This document shows positions 1-6,254 of a DNA stretch of 11,762 nt, piece after piece. Source of the stretch: an uncultured Desulfovibrio sp. (GTDB taxonomy: Bacteria > Desulfobacterota > Desulfovibrionia > Desulfovibrionales > Desulfovibrionaceae); contig CAMWPE010000057.1 in assembly GCA_947176055.1 (NCBI GenBank), positions 1 through 11,762 on the forward strand, read 5' to 3'. A model generated the notes under the pieces. That model was given only the letters and a program-made list of their open reading frames with translations. It was not told the DNA's origin and searched no databases. Positions within the stretch are counted from its first letter, which is position 1. Every line of letters begins with the position of its first letter. Both the position numbers and the translations under genes were made by a program.

Positions 1-611
1 CTACGGATTTCGCCATCGGTCTGTATCGCTTGCCTACGGAGGAGGAGGAAGAAGTAAAGGGTTGGGAGAAGGTGGTCGACATCCTCGATACCGCAGGCGA
101 TCCCTCGCTCGGCGGAGAGGAGCTGGTCCGGCTCATGGTTTACGAGACTGTAAAGGCCAACAGGGACAAGTTTCTCAATGGCGGCGACGTCATCCCCTTC
201 GAGCGCCGCGATATTTTCCCGCATTTTCCCGGGTTCGAGGAATTGTTCGCCGGCGGGGCCATAGCCAGGGAAAATTCCTACACGCTGGGAGAGAAGTTGC
301 GGCATATATGGGAAGGCGACAAGTTTGCGACAGCGGACGCCAATATTTCAGAACAAAATATCGCCTCCTCCCACACCGGCGCCAAAGAAAAAGAGACAAT
401 TGATTTAACTGACATGATTAACGCGACGATTGACAAAATTAATTTAGATTTAGCTGACATGCTTAAAAACGCCCCGTCGTCCTCGCCAGGGAGCGACGGA
501 AACGAAGAAACTATCAAGACAACCTTCGCGTCCGCCAGCGGCAAGGTCGTTCCGAATATCGAACTCGACCCGGATGTCCCGGCCCTGCGGGCCATGCTCA
601 AAAGCGGATAG
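1..611 (+). CDS. Divergent Hsp70-like ATPase, upstream fragment (5' end outside window)
   Basis: The frame is open from the left edge, so the true start lies outside the window; the TTG at 30 is not a likely start. The first visible residues, TDFAIGLYRLP, match the phosphate-2 loop of the Hsp70/actin-fold ATPases (DnaK DLGGGTFD-like). A stretch resembling large divergent bacterial Hsp70 relatives follows: SLGGEELVRLMVYE, then NRDKFLNGGDVIPFE, then TLGEKLRHIWEG. A polar, low-complexity linker rich in Asn, Asp, Ser and Thr occupies roughly the codons from 340 to 530. The frame ends at TAG 609-611, directly after the segment PALRAMLKSG. The rest of the ATPase domain continues in another frame from about 600 to 1258, so this looks like one broken gene and not a complete protein. 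Hsp70-like ATPases use ATP-driven conformational change. Client and partners are unknown here. Family call fairly sure; function not. Confidence 0.7.
   Translation, partial: TDFAIGLYRLPTEEEEEVKGWEKVVDILDTAGDPSLGGEELVRLMVYETVKANRDKFLNGGDVIPFERRDIFPHFPGFEELFAGGAIARENSYTLGEKLRHIWEGDKFATADANISEQNIASSHTGAKEKETIDLTDMINATIDKINLDLADMLKNAPSSSPGSDGNEETIKTTFASASGKVVPNIELDPDVPALRAMLKSG
600..603 (+). other. Probable one-base deletion (frameshift) in an A run
   Basis: The sequence reads ctc-AAAA-gcgg. Read as given, the upstream frame stops at 609-611. With one more A in the run, translation continues as LRAMLKKRIGLGVEKFF and joins the downstream frame without a break. The joined stretch has the pattern I recall for Hsp70-like relatives: a basic residue and Ile, then GV-x-x-FF, ahead of the adenosine loop. 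It could be a homopolymer sequencing or assembly error, a real inactivating mutation, or a phase-variable tract, although A4 is short for the last. No convincing X-XXY-YYZ slippery heptamer lies in the upstream frame. Confidence 0.65.
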
Positions 612-652
612 GGCTGGGCGTCGAAAAATTCTTTACGACCTTCGGTCAGGCC

Positions 653-1258
653 ATGAAAAAGGCGGATCTCCAGCCTAAAGTGTTTCATGTCATCCTTGCC
701 GGGAATTCTTCCCAATCGCCCATCGTTCGTCAATGCTTTCAAGAAAAGATAGACCGCATTATGGCGGACAATCCAGCCGGAGACCGGATAATTCTCCATG
801 CTCCCATTTTGCCCGATCCGGCCAATCCGGAAGCGCCAACCCTCAAAACCGGCGTGGCAATCGGCCTTCTTAACTCCCTGCCTGGCGAGCCCATGGGCAT
901 GATCAACCGCGGCGAAAAAGGCGGGGAAACGGCTTTCCCCTACACTGTGGGCCGTCTGAAACAGGGAAAATTATCGCCTCTCCTCAAGCGCGGCGCCAAT
1001 TACGTCGAGTGGACGGAGTTTGGCCGCGTTCTGGACGAAGGCGTGAACAAATTCTTTTATTCCGCGAATCCCATGGCTCTGACCGGCGATCTGCCCCGCG
1101 ACCAATGTCGCGAGGGCCGCTTGAGCTGGGGAGCCGCGAACGCCGGCAAAACGATTCTCGTAAAAGCTACGGCGCCGGACGCCGTCGTCTTCGCGCTGGC
1201 TGGGAAGGCCAACGCGCCGGATGAAAAGAATCAAATAGAAATAAAATTGCGCGGCTGA
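653..1258 (+). CDS. Divergent Hsp70-like ATPase, downstream fragment
   Basis: The ATG at 653 is the first Met in this frame, but coding similarity begins earlier: GLGVEKFFTTFGQA is encoded just upstream of it. That supports a 3' portion of the broken gene over an independent protein. The segment VFHVILAGNSSQSPIV (about residues 11-26 from this ATG) corresponds to the Hsp70 adenosine-binding loop (DnaK VGGSTRMP type), with the GNSS form of divergent members. LKTGVAIGLL (about residues 64-73) matches the helix that closes the nucleotide-binding domain. About 130 residues follow, including FPYTVGRLKQGKLSPLL and YVEWTEFG, probably a C-terminal beta-rich domain; it has no obvious similarity to the DnaK substrate-binding domain. 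There is no clear ribosome binding site before 653. Transcription ends at the hairpin at 1289-1315. Confidence 0.7.
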   Translation: MKKADLQPKVFHVILAGNSSQSPIVRQCFQEKIDRIMADNPAGDRIILHAPILPDPANPEAPTLKTGVAIGLLNSLPGEPMGMINRGEKGGETAFPYTVGRLKQGKLSPLLKRGANYVEWTEFGRVLDEGVNKFFYSANPMALTGDLPRDQCREGRLSWGAANAGKTILVKATAPDAVVFALAGKANAPDEKNQIEIKLRG

Positions 1259-1288
1259 AGCCGCGAAGCGAAAAAGGGCTAAAACAAA

Positions 1289-1315
1289 AAGGCCGGAAAC
1301 TCCGGCCTTATTTTT
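1289..1315. terminator. Bidirectional intrinsic terminator between convergent genes
   Basis: A perfect 9-bp stem, AAGGCCGGA (1289-1297) with TCCGGCCTT (1301-1309), encloses the 3-base loop AAC. On the plus strand it is followed by ATTTTT. On the minus strand the 3' side reads TTTTTGTTTT, a stronger U tract. It lies between the stop of the Hsp70-like gene (1258) and the stop of trmI (1337), so it can end transcription from both sides. Confidence 0.88.
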
Positions 1316-1329
1316 CGCCCTTGGCGAAA
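1313..1329. repeat. Second hairpin beside the terminator
   Basis: A perfect 7-bp inverted repeat, TTTCGCC (1313-1319) and GGCGAAA (1323-1329), has the 3-base loop CTT. It begins inside the T tract of the neighbouring terminator and ends 7 bases short of the trmI stop codon. A transcript from trmI would fold this hairpin first and the GC-rich terminator second. It lacks its own long T run, so it is more likely a 3'-end stabilising or accessory structure than an independent terminator. Confidence 0.55.
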
Positions 1330-1336
1330 TTATTCC

Positions 1337-2206
1337 TTATTCCTCGTCCCTGTCTTCGTCCGCGCTTTCAAGGCGGGCCGCGCGGGCCGCGGCCTGTTTC
1401 CGTTGGCGCGTGTCCAGAGATCCGTAAGCCGCGAATTTTTCCGACGCCGTCTCCTTGCGACAAAAAATGAGAAAACAGGTATGGGCGATCATCCGGTCGC
1501 GAGGGCGCAAGCGATCCGGCAAAGGCTTCCAGTCGCGAATAAATATTTCGCTAATTTCAATCTCGCCTAGCGGCCGTCGCTCCATCGCGCGCAAGAGCGA
1601 ATCGATCTGGCTCGTCGTCGGAACGAGAAAACCAAGCGTCGCCCCTGGTTTTACCGCCGCGAAAGCCTGATCCAGATAGAGCCAGGGCTCGCGGACATCC
1701 AGAAACAGAGCGTCGCCGTCCCCCTCGACGAAGCCTTCGGCTATGTCCCGGCAATAAATTCGCGTGTTTTCGCCCAGACCGGCCCATTCGAGGTTGCGCC
1801 GGGCGAGTTTGACAAATTCCTCGCGAGCGTCATGGCTTATCACTTCCCCGCTCGGTCCGCATTGCCATGAGAGCGCGGCGGTGAGGCCTCCGGAACCGCA
1901 TCCGGCCTCAATGATTCTTTGGTCCGGTCCGGCGCCCAGTTTCAGACAAATATAGGCTATATCCTTGGGATATACGATCTGCGTGCGCCGCTTGATTCCT
2001 GTCAATCTATCAAACAGCGTCGCCTTTTCGATGCGGACGGGCGTACCCAGACTGGTTTCGATTACGTCGCCGTAGCCTGCTTCGTGTACGTCGGCCGCGC
2101 GCAAGACTCCTTCGTTGGTATGCCAGTCCTTGCCCTTTTCCAGCTTTTTTACAGCCCTTTTGCCCCAAGGATAAGCGAAGACGATAAGCGAATCGTAGGG
2201 AATCAT
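1337..2206 (-). CDS. trmI: tRNA (adenine-58-N1)-methyltransferase TrmI
   Basis: This SAM-dependent enzyme of the TrmI/GCD14 family makes 1-methyladenosine at position 58 in the T loop of tRNAs. The 289 residues show the family layout. A small N-terminal beta domain holds HTNEGVL near 29-35. The segment KRRTQIVYPKDIAYI lies at 72-86. The SAM-binding motif I, IIEAGCGSGGLTAAL, is at 98-112. The catalytic-region motif LDVREPW at 169-175 corresponds to the family's LD-x-P-x-PW. The conserved RPRDRMIAHTCFL is at 234-246. The last 30 or so residues are highly charged and probably disordered. The ATG at 2206 starts 8 bases after the mrcA stop with only a weak AGAG as possible ribosome binding site, so translational coupling to mrcA is likely. 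A strong hairpin terminator follows at 1289-1315. Bacterial TrmI usually acts as a homotetramer (family knowledge). Confidence 0.92.
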   Translation of the reverse strand: MIPYDSLIVFAYPWGKRAVKKLEKGKDWHTNEGVLRAADVHEAGYGDVIETSLGTPVRIEKATLFDRLTGIKRRTQIVYPKDIAYICLKLGAGPDQRIIEAGCGSGGLTAALSWQCGPSGEVISHDAREEFVKLARRNLEWAGLGENTRIYCRDIAEGFVEGDGDALFLDVREPWLYLDQAFAAVKPGATLGFLVPTTSQIDSLLRAMERRPLGEIEISEIFIRDWKPLPDRLRPRDRMIAHTCFLIFCRKETASEKFAAYGSLDTRQRKQAAARAARLESADEDRDEE

Positions 2207-2214
2207 CGCGAACT

Positions 2215-4695
2215 CTAAAACATCTGGCGCATCAGGTCTTCGGCCCCGGCTGAGGAGTCCTCGCCTCCGCCCGCGCTGGCGCCCCCGCCGCGATAACCGT
2301 CCGTGGCCGACATTCCCTGTCGCGGCTCGTCGGCGCGATAGGCGAATTTGCCATCCATGACTATCCCGTCCGGCATCGCGAAATCCTGCGCCTCGTATAG
2401 ATCCTCGACCATCGTCCTGTAATAACGGAAAATTGGCGCCGCCGTCCGTCCGCCCTGCTCCAGCCGGCCCAGGGAACGAATTTGATCGTAACCCACGTAC
2501 ACGCCGGTAACCAGATACGGACTAAAGCCTACGAACCACGCGTCGCGCTCGTCGTTTGTCGTACCGGTCTTGCCGGCGATGACCCGGCCATCGATCTTCG
2601 CCCTGGTTCCCGTGCCAGCCTCTACCACATTCTTCAGCAACATGGCGATCATGTACGCGTTCTGCGGCGAAAGCGCCTGCCAATGCTCCGGTTCCTGCAA
2701 ATATAATTCTTTGCCGTGGGCGTCCAGGATCTTGAAAATAATGCGCGGTCTTACGCCCTGTCCCTGATTCGCGAAAGCCGCGTAAGCCTGCGTCAGATTG
2801 AGCGGCGAAACGTCGACCGCTCCAAGGCTGATCGCCAGTTCGCGAGGAAAGCGCGGCTCCAGTCCGAGCGCCTTGGCCCGGTCGATGACATTATCGATGC
2901 CCACCGCCTGGGCGAGGCGCACTGTGCAGGTATTGCGGGAAAGCGCGAGGGCCCGCCAGAGCGGCAACTCGCCCTTGTAATTATGCTCGTAATTGGACGG
3001 ACGCCAGACTTCGTTCGTATAGGGATTTACATAGACGAGGGGCGCGTCCAGCACTATCGACGACGGCGTAAAGCCGAAATCGAGCGCGGTCGAGTAAACG
3101 ACGGGTTTGAAACTTGAGCCAGGCTGCCTCCTGGCCTGCGTGGCCCTGTTGAAATGACTGTCGCCAAAGCTATAACCGCCGATGAGCGCCACAACATCTC
3201 CGGACTGCGGCTCGATGGAGGCCAGGGCGCCCTGCACAAGCGGCTCCTGTTGCAACCGCAAAACGACCGGTTTGTCGCGTTTTACGCTCCTGGGATCAAA
3301 TTCCGGCGCCGTTTCGCCTTTGGCCGCCTTTGGTTTGGCCAGCGAGACCCAGATCAGATCGCCGGGCCTGACTACCAGGCCGGCGTTTTTTACAGACGGA
3401 GCCGACTGCGCGGCCACCCGCGCGTTGGGCGTTCTGGCCCAGGACATGTTCGCGACTGGAATAACGCCCGTATAGCCCTTTCCAAGGGCCACGTAAGCGG
3501 CCTGCGGCTCAACTTTTGTGACCAGGGCCTGAACCCAGGCGTCGCCGCCCAGCTCGTATGGCGCGAAGTCATGCCCGCTCTGGAATTCTTCCGCCGTAAC
3601 GCCGGAATCCCGCGAGACGGGACCGCGCCAACCCTGCCTTTTGTCCAACTCCTCCAGTCCCCGGCGCAAAGCCGCGCCGGCCGCGTCCTGCTGGAATGGA
3701 ACCATCGCCGTGTAAACCGTCAGTCCGGCTTCGTAAACGTAATCTTCCCCGGACTTCGTAGTCTCTATTCCCAGAGCCTTGAGATTGGGCTCGGTGAAAA
3801 ATTCGATTAACAGCCTGCGCGCTTCCTCCATATACCATTGCGCCGGGCCGGTCATACCGTCGGGCATGCTCCAGTACACGAGCGGCTCCGCCTTCGCGGC
3901 CTCGTATTCCCGTTCGTTGATCCATTTGAGATCGCGAAGCCGGCCCAGCACATATAATTGCCTGTCTTTCGCCTCCTCGGGCGCCTTGAATGGATTATAT
4001 CGCGTGGGAGCCTTGGGCAATCCGGCCAGCACGGCGCATTCGGCCAGGGTGAGATCGGAGGCGTGCTTGCCAAAATAGGTCCTGGCCGCCGCCTCCACGC
4101 CGTAGGCGTGGTCGCCGAGATAAATTTGATTGAGATATATTGTTAATATCTCATTCTTGGTCAGATCCTTTTCGATCCTATAGGCGAGGATCGCCTCTTT
4201 CATTTTGCGCGTATAGCTTCTCTCGGAAGTCAGCAGGAGCTGTTTGATGAGCTGTTGCGTAATTGTGCTTCCGCCCTCGCCCGCGTGTCCCTTCCGAAAA
4301 TTGTTGATCGCGGCCCGGAGGATCGCTATGGGATCCACGCCCATATGCCGGTAGAATCCGTCGTCCTCGGCGGCCAGAAAAGCCAGGGGCAAAAATTTGG
4401 ACATCTCCTTGAGCGAGATGACATAGCGCTTCTCATGATAAAGCGTGCCCAGGGTTTCGCCATTGCGCGCGAGGATGGTAGTGGCCTGCGGCGGATTGTA
4501 ATCGGAAATTTTTGAGATATTGGGAAGATCTCTCGACGCCCAATACAGCAGGGTGGCCGCGGCGCCTCCGGCCAGCAGGACGCAAAAAAAGACCAATCCA
4601 AATAACCAGAGGAAAACCTTTCCCCAGGAAAAAGACTTTTTTTTCGGCTTTTCCGGCTCTTTCGGTTCCGGCATCTCTAAAAATTCTTCGGACAT
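2215..4695 (-). CDS. mrcA: Bifunctional penicillin-binding protein 1A (glycosyltransferase/transpeptidase)
   Basis: This class A PBP polymerises lipid II into glycan strands and cross-links the peptides on the outer face of the inner membrane. The 826 residues contain the following. A Lys/Pro-rich cytoplasmic tail (1-25) is followed by one membrane anchor (about 26-51). The GT51 domain shows EDDGFYRHMGVD at 110-121 with the catalytic Glu110, GGSTITQQLIKQ at 141-152 and RKMKEA at 163-168. A PCB_OB-type insert spans about 350-455, with ALGKGYTGVIPVANMSW inside it. The transpeptidase carries SSFK at 527-530 (nucleophile Ser527), SRN at 586-588 and KTGT at 709-712. All three penicillin-binding motifs are intact. 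A Gly/Ser-rich tail occupies about 800-826. The OB insert supports PBP1A over PBP1B. The ATG at 4695 has no clear Shine-Dalgarno sequence, and I see no convincing promoter in 4696-4833. trmI follows in the same operon. Confidence 0.95.
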   Translation of the reverse strand: MSEEFLEMPEPKEPEKPKKKSFSWGKVFLWLFGLVFFCVLLAGGAAATLLYWASRDLPNISKISDYNPPQATTILARNGETLGTLYHEKRYVISLKEMSKFLPLAFLAAEDDGFYRHMGVDPIAILRAAINNFRKGHAGEGGSTITQQLIKQLLLTSERSYTRKMKEAILAYRIEKDLTKNEILTIYLNQIYLGDHAYGVEAAARTYFGKHASDLTLAECAVLAGLPKAPTRYNPFKAPEEAKDRQLYVLGRLRDLKWINEREYEAAKAEPLVYWSMPDGMTGPAQWYMEEARRLLIEFFTEPNLKALGIETTKSGEDYVYEAGLTVYTAMVPFQQDAAGAALRRGLEELDKRQGWRGPVSRDSGVTAEEFQSGHDFAPYELGGDAWVQALVTKVEPQAAYVALGKGYTGVIPVANMSWARTPNARVAAQSAPSVKNAGLVVRPGDLIWVSLAKPKAAKGETAPEFDPRSVKRDKPVVLRLQQEPLVQGALASIEPQSGDVVALIGGYSFGDSHFNRATQARRQPGSSFKPVVYSTALDFGFTPSSIVLDAPLVYVNPYTNEVWRPSNYEHNYKGELPLWRALALSRNTCTVRLAQAVGIDNVIDRAKALGLEPRFPRELAISLGAVDVSPLNLTQAYAAFANQGQGVRPRIIFKILDAHGKELYLQEPEHWQALSPQNAYMIAMLLKNVVEAGTGTRAKIDGRVIAGKTGTTNDERDAWFVGFSPYLVTGVYVGYDQIRSLGRLEQGGRTAAPIFRYYRTMVEDLYEAQDFAMPDGIVMDGKFAYRADEPRQGMSATDGYRGGGASAGGGEDSSAGAEDLMRQMF

Positions 4696-4785
4696 GACGA
4701 ACGGAGGCGGCCCGGAAGACCGCTGGGTTTGCGTTTTGTTGACGAATGGGAGAGCATGCGGGACTGGAACAGGCGGGGAAATACG

Positions 4786-4817
4786 GGAAAGCGGAAGAAA
4801 AGACTCTCCCGCTTTCC
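4786..4817 (-). terminator. Possible terminator hairpin after dsrC
   Basis: Downstream of the dsrC stop on the minus strand, GGAAAGCGG and CCGCTTTCC (plus-strand arms 4786-4794 and 4809-4817) form a perfect 9-bp stem with a 14-base loop. The sequence after it on the minus strand, CGTATTTCCCC, has only a short T run. This is therefore a weak intrinsic terminator or a 3'-end stabilising hairpin. It would separate dsrC from mrcA, which starts about 90 bases further on. Confidence 0.45.
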
Positions 4818-4833
4818 ATGTGAGAATATCAGT

Positions 4834-5151
4834 CTATACGCAACCGGTGGGCTTGGGCAGACCGGCCATCTTGCAGGCTCCCTTACCGGGGCCGGACGGG
4901 AAGAGCTCGTAAACTTCCTTCAGCTTGTAACCGGTGTTCTTGGACAGAATGCGGACCATCGGGGCGATGCCGTTCTTCTTGTAGTAATCCTGGAGGAAAT
5001 CAAGAATCTTCTGATGATCGGGCGTGATTTCGGAGATGCCTTCGGAATCCTTGACATATTCCATCCATTCGGGGCACCAGTCATCGAAACGAAGCAGAAA
5101 ACCGTCTTCGTCCACTTCAAAGCTTTTGCCTTTATAGGTGATTTCAGCCAT
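4834..5151 (-). CDS. dsrC: DsrC, sulfur-carrier protein of dissimilatory sulfite reduction
   Basis: DsrC is the cytoplasmic co-substrate of dissimilatory sulfite reductase DsrAB. It carries the sulfur released from sulfite as a trisulfide between two cysteines, which the membrane complex DsrMKJOP then reduces. The 105 residues have the canonical length. The protein begins MAEITYKGKSFEVDEDG and contains FDDWCPEW (with Cys26) and DYYKKNGIAPMVRILSKNTG. It ends with the flexible arm SGPGKGACKMAGLPKPTGCV, which bears Cys93 and Cys104. Both cysteines identify true DsrC; TusE-type relatives keep only the last one. The start at 5151 is preferred because AAGGAGGA sits 7 bases upstream. A longer frame starting at 5172 would place that site inside the coding sequence. 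A candidate promoter lies at 5261-5289. The gene stands alone, away from dsrAB, as is common in sulfate reducers. Confidence 0.96.
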   Translation of the reverse strand: MAEITYKGKSFEVDEDGFLLRFDDWCPEWMEYVKDSEGISEITPDHQKILDFLQDYYKKNGIAPMVRILSKNTGYKLKEVYELFPSGPGKGACKMAGLPKPTGCV

Positions 5152-5158
5152 GCGCGCG

Positions 5159-5166
5159 TCCTCCTT
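5159..5166 (-). promoter_or_regulatory. Strong ribosome binding site of dsrC
   Basis: The minus strand reads AAGGAGGA, a near-perfect Shine-Dalgarno sequence, 7 bases before the ATG at 5151. It fixes the dsrC start at 5151 and suggests high translation, as expected for an abundant respiratory protein. Confidence 0.85.
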
Positions 5167-5216
5167 GGACATATTCTGCTTACCGGGCCGGAACGGGATT
5201 GTGCCGGCGCATGCGA

Positions 5217-5231
5217 CCGGATAAAATCCGG
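5217..5231. repeat. Palindrome in the dsrC leader
   Basis: The minus strand reads CCGGATTTTATCCGG: perfect 6-base arms around a 3-base centre. It lies about 65 bases before the dsrC start and about 30 bases downstream of the proposed -10 box. In RNA it would form a small hairpin in the 5' untranslated leader; in DNA it could be an operator. It does not match the TTGTGA-N-TCACAA type of Rex or CRP/FNR-like sites that I know from sulfate reducers. Confidence 0.5.
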
Positions 5232-5260
5232 CCGGACATTGCTATAAACGCTTCGATCTG

Positions 5261-5289
5261 TTTATGCCATAATTAAACTTTTTTTGCAA
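5261..5289 (-). promoter_or_regulatory. Candidate sigma-70 promoter of dsrC
   Basis: On the minus strand TTGCAA (5289-5284) and CATAAA (5266-5261) are separated by 17 bases, and TGG directly precedes the -10 box (extended -10). Each box matches the consensus at 4 of 6 positions. The leader to the ATG would be about 100 bases. The region is AT-rich compared with its surroundings. Confidence 0.5.
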
Positions 5290-5318
5290 GAGCCGCGCTG
5301 ACGCGCGCCGCCTCCGTG

Positions 5319-5984
5319 TCAGGCAAAATGAACTTCGTTGCGGGCCCAATACAAGAGATCGCAATGCTTTTTCACTTCCTCGATCAGGGCGTCTTCCTCT
5401 TCCCGACTTTCCATGCTCTTGATGCGCAGGAAAATCGTTCGCTCGCCGCCGTCGTTGTTCGCCGAAAGTATCGAGATAATGCGACCGCCGCGATTGCGGA
5501 TCAGATCGAGCACGGGCCGCATGGCTCCCAGCTTGTTTTCGAGGGAGATGCCCAGTTGCACTCCGCCTTCGCGGGCCCCGCTGATATTAACCAGCGCCTT
5601 GAATACGTCCTGATCGGAGATTATGCCGACCAGCTTGCCGTCGTCCACTACCGGAAGGCCGCCGATCTTGTTATCGAGCATGATCATCGCGGCTTTTTCC
5701 ACCGTATCGGAGGACTTTATGGTTATGGGATCGCTGGTCATAATCTGGCGCGCTTTTATTTCGGCCAGCAGATAGTGCATTTCGTACATATCGAGGGTCG
5801 TAGCCTTGGATGGCGACGCGTCCCTGACATCCCGGTCGGAAATAATGCCGATTACCGCGCCGGATTTGTCAACCACCGGCACACGGCGCACATTGCTTTC
5901 CTTGAGGATCTTCCCGGTCTTGAGCAGGGACGTGTCAGGACTGACGGTAATGACTTCGGGCGTCATCCAGTTTCTCACCAGCAT
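5319..5984 (-). CDS. CBS-CBS-ACT domain protein (AcuB-like)
   Basis: The 221 residues hold two CBS domains and a C-terminal ACT-like domain. CBS1 (about 1-60) starts MLVRNWMTPEVITVSPDTSL and closes with GIISDRDVRDA. CBS2 (about 78-132) has QIMTSDPITIKSSD and GIISDQDVFKAL. The ACT-like part (about 140-215) includes GVQLGISLENKLGAM and GGRIISILSA. CBS pairs typically bind adenine nucleotides, and ACT domains bind small ligands such as amino acids. The combination is found in AcuB-like regulatory proteins. No catalytic domain is present, so a ligand-sensing or protein-modulating role is likely, target unknown. The start at 5984 is chosen because AAGGGAG stands 5 bases upstream and the Met opens the first CBS motif. 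The frame is open for 105 more codons upstream, but that extension is unlike any domain and overlaps the divergent gene. dsrC lies downstream on the same strand but has its own promoter. Confidence 0.88.
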   Translation of the reverse strand: MLVRNWMTPEVITVSPDTSLLKTGKILKESNVRRVPVVDKSGAVIGIISDRDVRDASPSKATTLDMYEMHYLLAEIKARQIMTSDPITIKSSDTVEKAAMIMLDNKIGGLPVVDDGKLVGIISDQDVFKALVNISGAREGGVQLGISLENKLGAMRPVLDLIRNRGGRIISILSANNDGGERTIFLRIKSMESREEEDALIEEVKKHCDLLYWARNEVHFA

Positions 5985-5988
5985 TTTT

Positions 5989-5996
5989 ACTCCCTT
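5989..5996 (-). promoter_or_regulatory. Ribosome binding site deciding the CBS-ACT start
   Basis: The minus strand reads AAGGGAGT and then four A before the ATG at 5984, a good Shine-Dalgarno sequence at normal spacing. It argues for the 221-residue form and against the 326-residue frame that would begin at 6299. Confidence 0.75.
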
Positions 5997-6162
5997 GGCG
6001 GCGACGTTTTTAGAGCGTATAGCGCTTGAAATTACTCCGGCGGAAGTTCGCTCCGGGATAACGCAAGAGCGCCATGTCCCAAAATCCGCTGTCTCTGCCG
6101 CGTCCGCCATAGAATTATCGCGCTGTTCGCGGGAAAAACTCCGGTCGCGATCCGCCGCTTTC

Positions 6163-6180
6163 GCGCGCGTCGCGCTTTTT
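6163..6180 (+). terminator. Terminator-like hairpin without an upstream gene
   Basis: GCGCG (6163-6167) and CGCGC (6171-6175) pair around CGT and are followed by TTTTT (6176-6180), with more T shortly after (gccttttc). The shape is that of a short intrinsic terminator on the plus strand, yet no plus-strand gene precedes it within 800 bases. With a 5-bp stem it may be chance in GC-alternating sequence, or it may end a small untranslated RNA. Confidence 0.3.
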
Positions 6181-6207
6181 GCCTTTTCGCGGATTCGAGG
6201 CGATAAT
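6179..6207 (+). promoter_or_regulatory. Candidate sigma-70 promoter of the LarC2-like gene
   Basis: TTGCCT (6179-6184; 4 of 6) and GATAAT (6202-6207; 5 of 6) are 17 bases apart. Transcription would start near 6214, giving a leader of about 40 bases before the ATG at 6255. No operator-like repeat is evident around it. Confidence 0.55.
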
Positions 6208-6254
6208 ACTTCATGCGCGTTTATTAAACAAGACGCGAACTCCGGGGACGCCCT

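Larger units (their letters stand above)
5985..6254. other. Divergent intergenic region between the CBS-ACT and LarC2-like genes
   Basis: These 270 bases separate genes that diverge. Open frames exist on both strands but have no recognisable domain or ribosome binding site. The right part holds a promoter facing the LarC2-like gene (6179-6207) and a small GC hairpin with T5 (6163-6180). Facing left, GATAAT (minus strand, 6119-6114) could be a -10 box for the CBS-ACT gene, but its -35 is poor. The stretch 6121-6175 is rich in CG dinucleotides (gcgcgcgt-type). Confidence 0.6.

Noticed and set aside
278..799. 173-codon minus-strand open frame spanning the Hsp70 frame break
   Set aside because: It lies antisense to both Hsp70-like fragments and has no recognisable motif.
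3154..3810. 218-codon open frame on the plus strand inside mrcA
   Set aside because: It is antisense to a fully motif-supported PBP1A and has no recognisable domain; the length reflects GC-rich codon structure.
5152..5172. Upstream start for dsrC adding seven residues
   Set aside because: It would bury the AAGGAGGA ribosome binding site in coding sequence, and DsrC proteins are normally 105 residues.
5290..5320. Intrinsic terminator between the CBS-ACT gene and dsrC
   Set aside because: CGCGC/GCGCG gives only a 5-bp stem and the following minus-strand sequence is A-rich instead of T-rich.
5316..6029. 237-codon plus-strand open frame opposite the CBS-ACT gene
   Set aside because: Antisense shadow: its composition is His/Arg-rich with no domain, while the minus strand encodes clear CBS motifs.
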